Shown here one piece after another: positions 19,735 to 27,782 of a stretch of 64,000 nt of DNA. Position numbers and translations under genes: made by a program. A model generated the notes under the pieces. That model had not been told where the DNA came from. It made no database searches and was given only the letters and a program-made list of their open reading frames with translations. The stretch lies in the NCBI RefSeq assembly GCF_963974575.1, contig NZ_CAXBBQ010000001.1, forward strand, positions 124,001-188,000, in the 5' to 3' direction. Numbering within the stretch: the first letter of the stretch is position 1; each line of letters starts with the position of its first letter. The DNA is from Sphingosinicella sp963974575. Its GTDB lineage: Bacteria; Pseudomonadota; Alphaproteobacteria; Sphingomonadales; Sphingomonadaceae.

Positions 19735-21315
19735 ATGAACGACGCAGCCGCAATTCTGGAAGCACGCAAGGGCGAGGTCGGCGGGCCATACGCCTGGTAC
19801 GTGCTCGGCGTGCTCGTGCTCGTCTATGTGCTGAATTTCATCGACCGCCAGATCATCTCGATCCTCGCGGAGGACATCAAGGCCGACCTCGGCGTCACCG
19901 ATGCCGACATGGGCTTCCTCTACGGCACCGCCTTCGGTGTGTTCTACTCGCTGTTCGGCATCCCGCTCGGGCGGCTTGCGGACATGTGGTATCGCGGCCG
20001 CCTGATGACGATCGGCCTGTCGATCTGGTCGGCGATGACGGCGCTTTCGGGCTTCGCGCAGAATTTCGGTCAGCTCGCCGCCGCGCGCATCGGCGTCGGC
20101 ATCGGAGAGGCGACGGCGAGCCCTTGCGCCTTCTCGATCATCTCGGACTATTTCCCGCGTGAAAAGCGCGCCACCGCGCTCGCCATCTATTCGAGCGGGC
20201 TCTATCTCGGCGGCGGCCTGTCGCTCTTCATCGGCGGCGTCATCGTGAAAAGCTGGAACAGCGCCTTCCCCGGTGGCGGCCCGCTCGGCCTCGCCGGCTG
20301 GCAGGCAGCGTTCCTCGCCGTCGGCCTGCCGGGGCTGCTCCTCGCCCTCTGGGTGCTCACGCTGCGCGAGCCGCTGCGCGGCATGTCCGAAGGAATCCTG
20401 AGCCCGCCCGAGCCCTCCCCGTGGCCGAAATTCTTCATTGAGCTGTCGAGCGTCATTCCGCCCTTTACGCTGGTGCAGGCCGCGCGCGTCGGCGGACGGG
20501 CGTTCGCAGTCAACCTCTCGGGGCTGATCGTCGTCGTGCTCGGCGCGGCCTCGATGATGAGGCTCACCGGCGATACGCTGCAATGGGGCGCGATCGGCAT
20601 CGGCTGCTATTCGGTGTTCTCGTGGTCGCAGTCGCTGAAGCGCCGCGACCCGCCGACCTATCAGCTCATCTGGGGTACGCCGACGTTCCTGCTCGCCATC
20701 CTGGGCTTCGGGTCGATCGCGTTCGTCACTTACGCGGTCAGCTTCTGGTCCGCGCCTTATGCGATCCGCACCTTCGGCGCCGATCCGGCGATCGTCGGCC
20801 TCATCATCGGCGGTGTCGGGGCGGCGGGCGGCTTCATCGGCGTGATCGCGGGCGGGCGCCTTGCGGACTGGGCGAAATCGCGCTGGCCGGCGGGCGACAT
20901 CCTTGTGGCGGCACTGGGCGTCATCATCCCCGCGCCGCTCATGCTCATCGTCTACACCACGGAGAGCCTCACGATTTTCTATCTGGCGTTCGTGCCGATG
21001 GCGATCGTCAACAGCTGCTGGGTGGGCATCGCCGCCGCGACCAGCCAGAATCTCGTGCTGCCGAGGATGCGCGGCGCCGCGACCGCGACCTATTTCCTCG
21101 GCACAACGCTCGTCGGCCTCGGTCTCGGGCCGTACTTCGCGGGCAAGATGTCGCTTGTCACCGGCAGTCTCGGCACGGGCGTCCTCAGCCTGCTCATTGC
21201 CGGGCCGGTCACGCTCATCTGCCTCTGGTTCGTCTGGCGCCGGCTCCCGGAGGCCGAGGCCACGCGCATGGAACGCGCCGCCGCAGCCGGTGAAGGACGC
21301 GCCGCGCAAGCCTGA
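19735..21315 (+). CDS. MFS transporter, spinster-type
   Basis: 526-residue major facilitator with about 12 membrane helices. The N-terminal helix 1 sequence YVLNFIDRQIISILAEDI and the loop 2-3 motif GIPLGRLADMWYRGRLM are typical of the spinster-like group that is common in sphingomonads beside catabolic genes. ATG 19735 follows a GGAGGG site at about 10 nt. It heads a same-strand run with the GMC oxidoreductase and epoxide hydrolase, so it may import their substrate. The substrate is unknown. Confidence 0.9.
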   Translation: MNDAAAILEARKGEVGGPYAWYVLGVLVLVYVLNFIDRQIISILAEDIKADLGVTDADMGFLYGTAFGVFYSLFGIPLGRLADMWYRGRLMTIGLSIWSAMTALSGFAQNFGQLAAARIGVGIGEATASPCAFSIISDYFPREKRATALAIYSSGLYLGGGLSLFIGGVIVKSWNSAFPGGGPLGLAGWQAAFLAVGLPGLLLALWVLTLREPLRGMSEGILSPPEPSPWPKFFIELSSVIPPFTLVQAARVGGRAFAVNLSGLIVVVLGAASMMRLTGDTLQWGAIGIGCYSVFSWSQSLKRRDPPTYQLIWGTPTFLLAILGFGSIAFVTYAVSFWSAPYAIRTFGADPAIVGLIIGGVGAAGGFIGVIAGGRLADWAKSRWPAGDILVAALGVIIPAPLMLIVYTTESLTIFYLAFVPMAIVNSCWVGIAAATSQNLVLPRMRGAATATYFLGTTLVGLGLGPYFAGKMSLVTGSLGTGVLSLLIAGPVTLICLWFVWRRLPEAEATRMERAAAAGEGRAAQA

Positions 21316-21391
21316 CGCTTTATCCAGAATTGCGCACGCGCCCAAACAGCGCCACTCTTGCCGCTGTTTGCAGGACTCGGGGGAGATTGAC

Positions 21392-23008
21392 ATGTCGGGA
21401 TACGACTACATCGTCGTCGGTGCAGGTTCGGCAGGCTGCGTGCTTGCCAATCGCCTGTCGGCGGACCCCAAGACGCGCGTGCTTCTTGTCGAGGCGGGCG
21501 GCAAGGACAGTTCCTTCCTGATCCACATGCCCGGCGGGCTTTCCAAGATCATTCCGCCCGAAAACGCGCACGCCACCAACTGGTGCTTCTGGACCGAACC
21601 ACAGAAGCACCTGGATGGCCGTCGTCTCTATTGGCCGCGCGGGCGTGTGCTCGGCGGCTCCTCGTCGATCAACGGCATGGTCTATATTCGCGGCCACGCG
21701 AGCGACTACGACCGCTGGGCGCAGATGGGCTGCACCGGCTGGGGCTGGGACGACATTCTGCCGTATTTCCGCCGCTCCGAAACGAGCGAGCGCGGCGCCG
21801 ACGATTATCACGGCGGCGATGGCCCGCTTCATACCGGTCGCCGCAGCCTGCCCACCCCGCTCATCGACGCCTTCATCAAAGCCGCGGCCGAAGCGGGGCA
21901 TCCCGTAACGGACGATTTCAACGGGCCGCAGTTCGAAGGCGCGGGCCGCTATGATTCGACGATCAAGAACGGCGAGCGCTGGTCTGCCGCGAAGGGCTAT
22001 CTGAAACCGATCCTCGATCGCCCCAATCTCGATGTCCTCACCGACGTGCTCGTCGAACGCGTCACGTTCAACGGGCGTCAGGCGACCGGCATCGCCTATC
22101 TGAAAAACGGCAAGGCCGAAATGGCTTCCGCGCGCGAGACGATCGTCTGCGGCGGCGCGGTGAACTCGCCGCAGCTTCTGATGCTCTCCGGCATCGGCCC
22201 CGCCGCGCATCTGGCGGAGCACGGCATCGCGGTCGTGCACGATGCGCCCGACGTCGGCGGCAATCTGCAGGATCATCTCGATATCCTGATGCAATGGACC
22301 TGCACGCAGCCGATCACGCTCAACAAGAACGCGGGCTTCCACAACAAACTGCTCGCGCTCGGCAATTGGGTGCTGCGCCGCGACGGTTCGGGCGCCTACA
22401 TGCCGACCCCGGCGGGTGCGTTCCTCTCGACGCGGCCGGACCTCGCCGCGCCGGATATCCAGATCCACTTCATGCCCGTGCTTGGGGAGCCGCACGGGCG
22501 CGGAACGCTCGGGCATCAGCACGGCTATGCCATGCACATGTGCCAGCTTCGCCCTGAAAGCCGCGGCACGATCCGGCTCCAGTCCGCCGATCCCACTTCG
22601 CACCCGGCGATCGATCCCAATTATCTCTCCGCGCCCGGCGACCTCGAAACGCTGCTCGCGGGCATCGAAATCACGCGGAACATCGGGCGGATGCCTGCGC
22701 TTGCGCCCTTCCGCGGCAAGGAAGTCTGGCCGGGCGAAGGCGTCACGGCGCGCGAGGATGTCGTGACGGCGCTGAAGGCATGGGGCGAGACCATTTATCA
22801 CCCGATCGGCACGTGCCGCATGGGCGCGGATGAACGCTCCGTCGTCGATATCCGCCTTGCCGTGCGCGGCGTCTCCGGCCTGCGCGTCGTGGATGCCTCG
22901 GTGATGCCGACCCTCATTTCCGGCAACACCAATGCGCCGACGATTGCGATCGCCGAAAAGGCGGCCGACATGATCATGGCAGACGCGAAGCAATCGCTGG
23001 CGGCATGA
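21392..23008 (+). CDS. GMC family FAD-dependent oxidoreductase (alcohol/choline dehydrogenase type)
   Basis: 538 aa. The FAD dinucleotide-binding motif YIVVGAGSAGCVLANRLS is at the N-terminus. GMC signature 1 (RGRVLGGSSSINGMVYIRG) and signature 2 (GAVNSPQLLMLSGIGP) are both present. The C-terminal active site has YHPIGTCRMG and GNTNAPTIAIAEKAADMI, with His and Asn in their usual places. It probably oxidises a primary alcohol to an aldehyde with a quinone acceptor. The last 4 nt overlap the epoxide hydrolase start (ATGATC), so the two are translated together. Confidence 0.93.
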   Translation: MSGYDYIVVGAGSAGCVLANRLSADPKTRVLLVEAGGKDSSFLIHMPGGLSKIIPPENAHATNWCFWTEPQKHLDGRRLYWPRGRVLGGSSSINGMVYIRGHASDYDRWAQMGCTGWGWDDILPYFRRSETSERGADDYHGGDGPLHTGRRSLPTPLIDAFIKAAAEAGHPVTDDFNGPQFEGAGRYDSTIKNGERWSAAKGYLKPILDRPNLDVLTDVLVERVTFNGRQATGIAYLKNGKAEMASARETIVCGGAVNSPQLLMLSGIGPAAHLAEHGIAVVHDAPDVGGNLQDHLDILMQWTCTQPITLNKNAGFHNKLLALGNWVLRRDGSGAYMPTPAGAFLSTRPDLAAPDIQIHFMPVLGEPHGRGTLGHQHGYAMHMCQLRPESRGTIRLQSADPTSHPAIDPNYLSAPGDLETLLAGIEITRNIGRMPALAPFRGKEVWPGEGVTAREDVVTALKAWGETIYHPIGTCRMGADERSVVDIRLAVRGVSGLRVVDASVMPTLISGNTNAPTIAIAEKAADMIMADAKQSLAA

Positions 23009-24129
23009 TCACGCCGTTTGAAATCCCGGTCGAAGCCGAGGAGGCGGAATGGGTCCGCCGCCGTGTCGAGGCCTTCCGCTTCTTCGAGGAACCCGAGGAC
23101 GCCGGCTGGCGCTACGGCGCGAACCGCGCCTATCTGGAGCGCCTGCGCGACTACTGGCTGACCGGGTTCGACTGGCCCAGCGCGGTCGCCCGTCTCAACC
23201 GCCATCCGCACGTCCGCGCCGAGGTGCTGCCGGATTTCCGCCTGCACTGCATCCACAAGCGCTCGACCCGCCCCGATGCGAAGCCGCTGCTCATCGCCCA
23301 CGGCTGGCCGGGGTCGATCCTCGAATTCGATGCGATCATCGAACGGCTTGCGGAGCCTGAGGACGGCTCACCGGCCTTTCACGTGGTTGCCCCCTCGCTC
23401 CCCGGCTATGCGTGGTCGGACAAACCCAAATCGCCGATCGGCCCGCGTGCCGTCGCGAAGCTCTACGACAGCCTGATGGGCGTGCTCGGCTACGAGCGCT
23501 ACATCTATCAGGGCGGCGACTGGGGCAGTGTCATCGGCGGCTGGATCGGGCTCGATTCGGCGCGCGTCACGGCGGTTCACCTGAACGGCTTCGGCCTCCG
23601 CCCGGCGAACATGCAGCCGACGACAGATGAAGAAACGCTCTGGCTGAAATGGGCCATGCAGATTCGCGCGACCGAAACCGCCTATCTGCAGCTTCAGGGC
23701 ACCAAGCCGCAAAGCCTCGCCTATGCGATGATGGATTCGCCGATGGGCATCGCGGCGTGGCTCGCCGAAAAATTCTGCGGATGGAGCGATGTCGGCACGC
23801 ACAACCCGGAGCCGCCGTTCAGCATGGATCAGATGCTCACCAACATCATGATCTATCTTTCGACGCGCAGCTTCCACACCGCGACCTGGATTTATCGTGG
23901 CCTCTTCGACGAAGGCGGCTTCACGATCCCGGACGGGCGGCGCATCGAGGTGCCGACCGGCGTCGCTGCCTTCCCACACGACCTGCTCGCCTTTCCCCCG
24001 CGCGCGATGGCGGAGCGCGGCTATAACATCGTGCACTGGACGAAAATGCCCCGCGGCGGCCACTTCGCCAGCCTCGAAGAACCCGAGTTATTCCTCGCCG
24101 ACCTCAGAAAATTCGTCGCCGCCCTATAA
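23005..24129 (+). CDS. epoxide hydrolase, microsomal-type with EHN domain
   Basis: 374-residue alpha/beta-hydrolase with the N-terminal epoxide-hydrolase region (FEIPVEAEEAEWVRRRVEAF). It has the oxyanion HGWPGS (residues near 90-95), the nucleophile Asp in YQGGDWGSVIGG, a cap domain, and a C-terminal PRGGHFASLEEPEL carrying the catalytic His. It hydrolyses epoxides to diols. Coupling to the GMC gene suggests the pair acts on one epoxide/alcohol-bearing compound. The compound cannot be named from sequence. Confidence 0.9.
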   Translation: MITPFEIPVEAEEAEWVRRRVEAFRFFEEPEDAGWRYGANRAYLERLRDYWLTGFDWPSAVARLNRHPHVRAEVLPDFRLHCIHKRSTRPDAKPLLIAHGWPGSILEFDAIIERLAEPEDGSPAFHVVAPSLPGYAWSDKPKSPIGPRAVAKLYDSLMGVLGYERYIYQGGDWGSVIGGWIGLDSARVTAVHLNGFGLRPANMQPTTDEETLWLKWAMQIRATETAYLQLQGTKPQSLAYAMMDSPMGIAAWLAEKFCGWSDVGTHNPEPPFSMDQMLTNIMIYLSTRSFHTATWIYRGLFDEGGFTIPDGRRIEVPTGVAAFPHDLLAFPPRAMAERGYNIVHWTKMPRGGHFASLEEPELFLADLRKFVAAL

Positions 24130-24155
24130 ATCCTCTCCCGCCCGCGGGAGAGGAT
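24130..24155. terminator. hairpin between convergent genes
   Basis: Perfect 11-nt arms (atcctctcccg and cgggagaggat) around a 4-nt loop, starting just after the epoxide hydrolase stop. It lacks a long T-run. It probably ends transcription from both sides. Confidence 0.55.
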
Positions 24156-24178
24156 ACGAAGCCTTGCTGGCAAGCCGG

Positions 24179-24427
24179 CTAGGCAAAGTTGGTGAGGGCA
24201 GCCTTGCGCACGCGCTCGGAAATCGAAACCCCGATCCGGTCGCCGAGCAACACGATCTCCCCGCGCGCGATGAGTTCGTCGTTCGCATAGATCCACACGG
24301 GATCGTCGCGGCGCGCTTCGAGATCGATCACAGCGCCCCGCCCCATCTTCAGGAGCTGGCGGATCGGCATCTGTGTGCTGCCGATGACGACCGAAATCTC
24401 GACCTTGATCCTTTCGATAACGCTCAT
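24179..24427 (-). CDS. FliN/FliM-type SpoA domain protein
   Basis: 82 aa, a stand-alone SpoA (surface presentation of antigens) domain as in the C-terminus of FliN. Family segments are VEISVVIGSTQMPIRQLLKMGRGAVIDL and a YANDELIARGEIVLLGDRIGVSISE strand. FliN forms part of the flagellar C-ring. No other flagellar gene is adjacent, so either fliN lies apart from the main cluster or this is a non-flagellar SpoA protein. It is short but complete for the domain. Confidence 0.85.
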   Translation of the reverse strand: MSVIERIKVEISVVIGSTQMPIRQLLKMGRGAVIDLEARRDDPVWIYANDELIARGEIVLLGDRIGVSISERVRKAALTNFA

Positions 24428-24493
24428 GACCGCCTATCTGCGTTTCGGGTTTCGGGCATGATGCGCCGGATAGGGTTAGAACGGGGTAAAGAG

Positions 24494-25108
24494 ATGCCCG
24501 AGTGGCGGGTGGAAAGCGGCCTTGCCGATTATGCCGAAACGCTGGCGGCGATGGAGCAGCGCGCGGCCGATATCCGGGCGGGCGAAGCGGGTGAGCTGAT
24601 CTGGCTCGTCGAGCATCCGCCGGTCTACACCGCCGGCACCAGCGCGGATGCGGCAGAGTTGCTCGCCCCCGCGCGCTTCCCGGTGTTCTCGACCGGCCGC
24701 GGTGGGCGCTACACCTATCATGGACCGGGTCAGCGCGTCGGCTACCTGATGCTCGATCTGGAGCAGCGCGGCCGCGATCTCAGGGGCTTCATTTGTTCGG
24801 TGGAGCGCTGGCTCATCGCAGCGCTTGCAGATTTCGGGGTCTCAGCGCGCGCGATACCCGGCCGTGTCGGCGTCTGGACGGATACGTCCGCGGGCGAGGC
24901 GAAGATCGGCGCGATCGGCGTGCGCGTGCGCCGCTGGGTCAGCTTTCACGGCTTTTCGCTGAACGTCGCGCCTGATCTCGAGCACTTTTCGGGCATCGTG
25001 CCCTGCGGGCTTGCCGAATATCCCGTCACAAGCCTCTCAGCCCTCGGCATCCAAGCGACGATGGCCGACGTCGACGCCGCGCTGCAGCGGCAGTGTCCGT
25101 TCTTGTAG
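24494..25108 (+). CDS. lipB: lipoyl(octanoyl) transferase
   Basis: Transfers octanoyl from acyl carrier protein to lipoate-dependent enzymes. 204 aa. Motifs are LVEHPPVYTAGTSAD, RGGRYTYHGPGQRVGYLML, the substrate Lys in AKIGAIGVRVRRWVSFHG and the catalytic Cys in FSGIVPCGL. I chose ATG 24494, which has a purine-rich site (ggggtaaagag) upstream. An ATG pair about 12 codons earlier is also in frame. Confidence 0.95.
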   Translation: MPEWRVESGLADYAETLAAMEQRAADIRAGEAGELIWLVEHPPVYTAGTSADAAELLAPARFPVFSTGRGGRYTYHGPGQRVGYLMLDLEQRGRDLRGFICSVERWLIAALADFGVSARAIPGRVGVWTDTSAGEAKIGAIGVRVRRWVSFHGFSLNVAPDLEHFSGIVPCGLAEYPVTSLSALGIQATMADVDAALQRQCPFL

Positions 25109-25111
25109 GTT

Positions 25112-26230
25112 TCAGGCGGCGCGGCGGCGCGCGTTGTCGTCCATGCGTGCCGGGCGCGGTTTCCCGAACAGGAAGCCCTGCCCGAGTTCGACGCCTGCGC
25201 GGCGCACCGAAACGGCCTGCTCCTCAGTCTCGACATGCGTCGCGATCACCTGCGTGCCGCCGCGCGCGAGCGCCTTCAGCACATTCGGGTCGGCTTTCTC
25301 CAGAATCGTGGCGTCGAGCTTCAGGAAACCCCGACGGCGGAATATGCCTTGCAGGCGCGGCAGGTCGCCGAGAGACGCCTTGTCGACCGAGAAGGCAAAG
25401 CCCATCGCCTCGATACCGCGCAGGTCGGCAGCGACCTCAGTGTTGAGCGTAACGGCGGTGGCTGCGTCGATTTCGAACACGATACGATGCGACAGAGCCT
25501 TCTGCGCGCGCGCGAACGCGGTCAGCGTGGAGCGGAAGCCGTCGCTCTGCAGCGAATCGCCCGAAAGGTTGCAGAAAAGCCGCGTATCCATGTGCCGGTC
25601 ACCGATGCGGTGGCAGAGGCCGACGATGCTGGAAAGCTGCCGCGTGTCGATATCCGCCGCGCGCCCGGTCGCGCGGGCGGCGGGCAGGAACTCGGCGGGC
25701 ATCATCAGCGTGCCTGTGTGCGACCGCAGGCGCGAAAGCACCTCGTAGTGCTGCACGCGGCGATCCGGGATGCCGACGATCGGCTGCAGATGCAGCTCGA
25801 TCTGTGCGTCGTCGATCGGGTCGCCGGCGCTGTGCGCCACGATGTCCGGTGTCATTTTCCGTCCACAGCGCGCGCTCACATGCGCCGCGAACTGCAGCAG
25901 GTTGTTTGCTGTCTCCAGCTTGGCGTCATGCGTTTCGGGCGCAGTCTTCGCCAGGGGCGCGGCCGGGCGCAGCATTTCAAGCGCGGCCACGCGGGCGCCG
26001 AGCGCCTCGACTTCGGCCTTGTAATACGCTGCCGTCACGAATGCACGCCGTGCGAGGCGATGCGTGGAGAAGAGAACGTCTGCGACGGCAAAGCACAGCG
26101 CCGTGGCTGCCGAGGCCGCCGCCGCGATGAAAGTCGGCACGTGCCAGAGCGCGGGACCGACGATCGAAAGCGCTGCAGCGCCCGCCGCGTAGCAAACGAG
26201 CCGCAACGGCAATCCGGCATACACAGACAT
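25112..26230 (-). CDS. membrane-anchored degenerate EAL-domain protein
   Basis: 372 aa. Two membrane helices (about residues 7-27 and 31-53) are followed by a likely coiled coil (YYKAEVEALGARVAALE) and a C-terminal EAL domain. The domain keeps LQPIVG, YEVLSR (Glu163 in the EAL position), FCNLSG, a KLD strand and LGQGFLFGKP. The metal-binding DDFG is DKAS here, and the loop after FEID lacks the next Glu, so phosphodiesterase activity is doubtful. This layout resembles the c-di-GMP receptor TipF of Caulobacter, but that link is my inference. The start at ATG 26230 has a strong site (gggggacc). A helicase-like or GGDEF domain is not present. Confidence 0.8.
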   Translation of the reverse strand: MSVYAGLPLRLVCYAAGAAALSIVGPALWHVPTFIAAAASAATALCFAVADVLFSTHRLARRAFVTAAYYKAEVEALGARVAALEMLRPAAPLAKTAPETHDAKLETANNLLQFAAHVSARCGRKMTPDIVAHSAGDPIDDAQIELHLQPIVGIPDRRVQHYEVLSRLRSHTGTLMMPAEFLPAARATGRAADIDTRQLSSIVGLCHRIGDRHMDTRLFCNLSGDSLQSDGFRSTLTAFARAQKALSHRIVFEIDAATAVTLNTEVAADLRGIEAMGFAFSVDKASLGDLPRLQGIFRRRGFLKLDATILEKADPNVLKALARGGTQVIATHVETEEQAVSVRRAGVELGQGFLFGKPRPARMDDNARRRAA

Positions 26231-26416
26231 TCTGGTCCCCCGTAGGAAGTTCGTGGGACGCAGACTGACGTTCAGCCGTATAAAAATGGTTAATGCGCCA
26301 TCAACCACCAGGCGGTTCGAACCCAACCCGCCTTGAGCCGTTTACGGAATGCGGTTAGGTTGCGGGCGAAGCGGTGAAAAAATACCGCAGCAACAACAAA
26401 ATGCCGGGGTAAAACG
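26231..26416. other. divergent intergenic region
   Basis: 186 nt between the EAL gene (minus) and a lipoprotein gene (plus). It is less GC-rich near 26270-26300 and contains a short hairpin with arms gcggt and accgc at 26371-26388. It must hold two promoters, which I cannot place. Confidence 0.4.
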
Positions 26417-26704
26417 ATGGGAAGCATGTCGAAACGCACGGTTTTTGGGTTTTCGGTGGCAATCGCCTTGGCGGTAACGGCCTGCGGAAAAAGCGATGAT
26501 GCCGGGAAGGATGGCGAGAAGGCGGCTGTCGAAGGCGCGGCTGACGCATCGATGTCCGATCTCGGCGCGGACGCGTCGACGGCGGATGCCATGTCTGTCG
26601 ATGTGGCGGCGGGCGGCGTCGAGCCGATGACCGATCCGGCACTGGTGGACATCGCGCCGGTCCCGGATGCCCCTGTGCCCGAACAGGCTCCCGCGCAACA
26701 GTGA
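26417..26704 (+). CDS. small lipoprotein, acidic, function unknown
   Basis: 95 aa. A signal peptide ends in a lipobox (ALAVTACGK, Cys22), followed by an acidic Ala/Asp-rich low-complexity tail. Not recognised. The start is at ATG 26417, with a second ATG three codons later. It is followed by the SCP2 gene 41 nt downstream. Confidence 0.65.
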   Translation: MGSMSKRTVFGFSVAIALAVTACGKSDDAGKDGEKAAVEGAADASMSDLGADASTADAMSVDVAAGGVEPMTDPALVDIAPVPDAPVPEQAPAQQ

Positions 26705-26744
26705 CCTGACGGCCCTTGCGGCCAATTCTTGTGGGAGGATTTGC

Positions 26745-27044
26745 ATGAGCCTTGCCGAAATCACCGAAACGATGCGCAGCCGTGTCGGCGCGGATGCCGG
26801 TCTCGGGAAAAGCGTGAAGTTTGATTTTGGCGACGATGGCGTGGTGCGCATCGACGACAACGCCTCGCCCGCGGTGGTCGATAACGCGGACCTGCCGGTC
26901 GATTGCACGGTCAAGGTGTCGATGTCCGACTTTCTCGACATCGCAGAGGGCAAGACCAATCCGCAGATGGCGTTCATGATGGGCAAGCTCAAGGTGGAAG
27001 GCGACATGTCTGTCGCCCTGCAACTGGGCAAGGTGCTCGGCTGA
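26745..27044 (+). CDS. SCP2 sterol-binding domain protein
   Basis: 99-residue stand-alone SCP2 fold, which binds lipids in a hydrophobic tunnel. Supporting blocks are VKFDFGDDGVVRID, DCTVKVSMSDFLDIAEGKTNPQMAFMMGKLKVEGDMSVALQLG. The ATG at 26745 follows a good site (tgggaggat). Bacterial examples are often linked to lipid or acyl-CoA metabolism; nothing nearby fixes its ligand. Confidence 0.9.
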   Translation: MSLAEITETMRSRVGADAGLGKSVKFDFGDDGVVRIDDNASPAVVDNADLPVDCTVKVSMSDFLDIAEGKTNPQMAFMMGKLKVEGDMSVALQLGKVLG

Positions 27045-27048
27045 TCCT

Positions 27049-27651
27049 GTGCCTGTGACGGTGAAACGTATCCGGTCGGCAACTCTGGCACTCGGCATTT
27101 GTCTTGCCGCGGCGCCCGCGGCATATGCCGCGATCGATCTCGGCGGCCCGCCGGTCCGTGCCATGACGGCGGAGGAGAGCGCGGCTCATGCGATCTGGTT
27201 GCTGCGCGCCGGGCTCAACGTCTCGGCGTTGCAGTGTCAGTTCTCTCCCTATCTTGGAACCGTTCGAAACTACAATCAGATGCTGAAGCAGCATCAACCT
27301 GAATTCGCGCGCGCCTATCAGACGCTGGAGAAGCATTTCCGTCGTCTCGATGGCAAAGCCGGCCCGCGCAGCTTCGACAGTTTCACGACGCGCATCTACA
27401 ACAGCTTCTCCGCGCTGGACGCGCAGCGCAGCTTCTGCGCTACCGCCGGCGAGGTGGGCCGGGAAGTCCTCTCCTGGGGGCCGGGCAGTTTGAGCGGTCG
27501 GGCGGTGTCCGCTGTCCAGCGTCTCCGCGCCGCGCTCATCGCGCAGCCAGATCCCTATCGGCAGTATCAGCTCGGATACGTCGTTCTGCCGCGGATTCCG
27601 GATCCGTGCATCGATAAGCGCGGCAAACTCATCAAACGCTGCAACGTCTGA
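27049..27651 (+). CDS. exported protein of unknown function
   Basis: 200 aa. A signal peptide (RSATLALGICLAAAPAAYA) precedes a mature helical domain. Cys residues at mature positions (LQCQFSP, SFCATAG, PDPCID, KRCNV) could form two disulfides. I do not recognise the family. The start is taken as GTG 27049, 4 nt after the SCP2 stop; GTG 27055 or 27061 would also give a usable signal peptide. Operon with the SCP2 gene is likely. Confidence 0.65.
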   Translation: MPVTVKRIRSATLALGICLAAAPAAYAAIDLGGPPVRAMTAEESAAHAIWLLRAGLNVSALQCQFSPYLGTVRNYNQMLKQHQPEFARAYQTLEKHFRRLDGKAGPRSFDSFTTRIYNSFSALDAQRSFCATAGEVGREVLSWGPGSLSGRAVSAVQRLRAALIAQPDPYRQYQLGYVVLPRIPDPCIDKRGKLIKRCNV

Positions 27652-27707
27652 TCGCAGCAGCGGGGCCAGGCCCGCGACGCATCCCACGTTACGAGACCAC
27701 CACATAG

Positions 27708-27738
27708 AAAAAGGGCCGCCTCTTAGAGGCGGCCCTTT
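27708..27738 (-). terminator. rho-independent terminator of the OmpA gene
   Basis: Perfect 14-nt arms (aaagggccgcctct and agaggcggcccttt) almost without loop, followed on the minus strand by a T5 run (27708-27712). It can also stop the plus-strand exported-protein gene. Confidence 0.85.
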
Positions 27739-27746
27739 CCGGTTGC

Positions 27747-27768
27747 GGGGCGCCGTTGAAGGCGCCCC
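27747..27768. terminator. second hairpin next to the OmpA terminator
   Basis: Arms ggggcgcc and ggcgcccc with loop gttgaa, lying between the OmpA stop and the main terminator. There is no T-run. Together the two hairpins form a tandem structure. Confidence 0.5.
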
Positions 27769-27782
27769 GTGTTCCGTCGAGC

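Noticed and set aside
20861..21391. Plus-strand frame extending the GMC oxidoreductase upstream
   Set aside because: The extra part is Arg/Ser-rich shadow of the MFS gene; the FAD motif starts at the ATG 21392.
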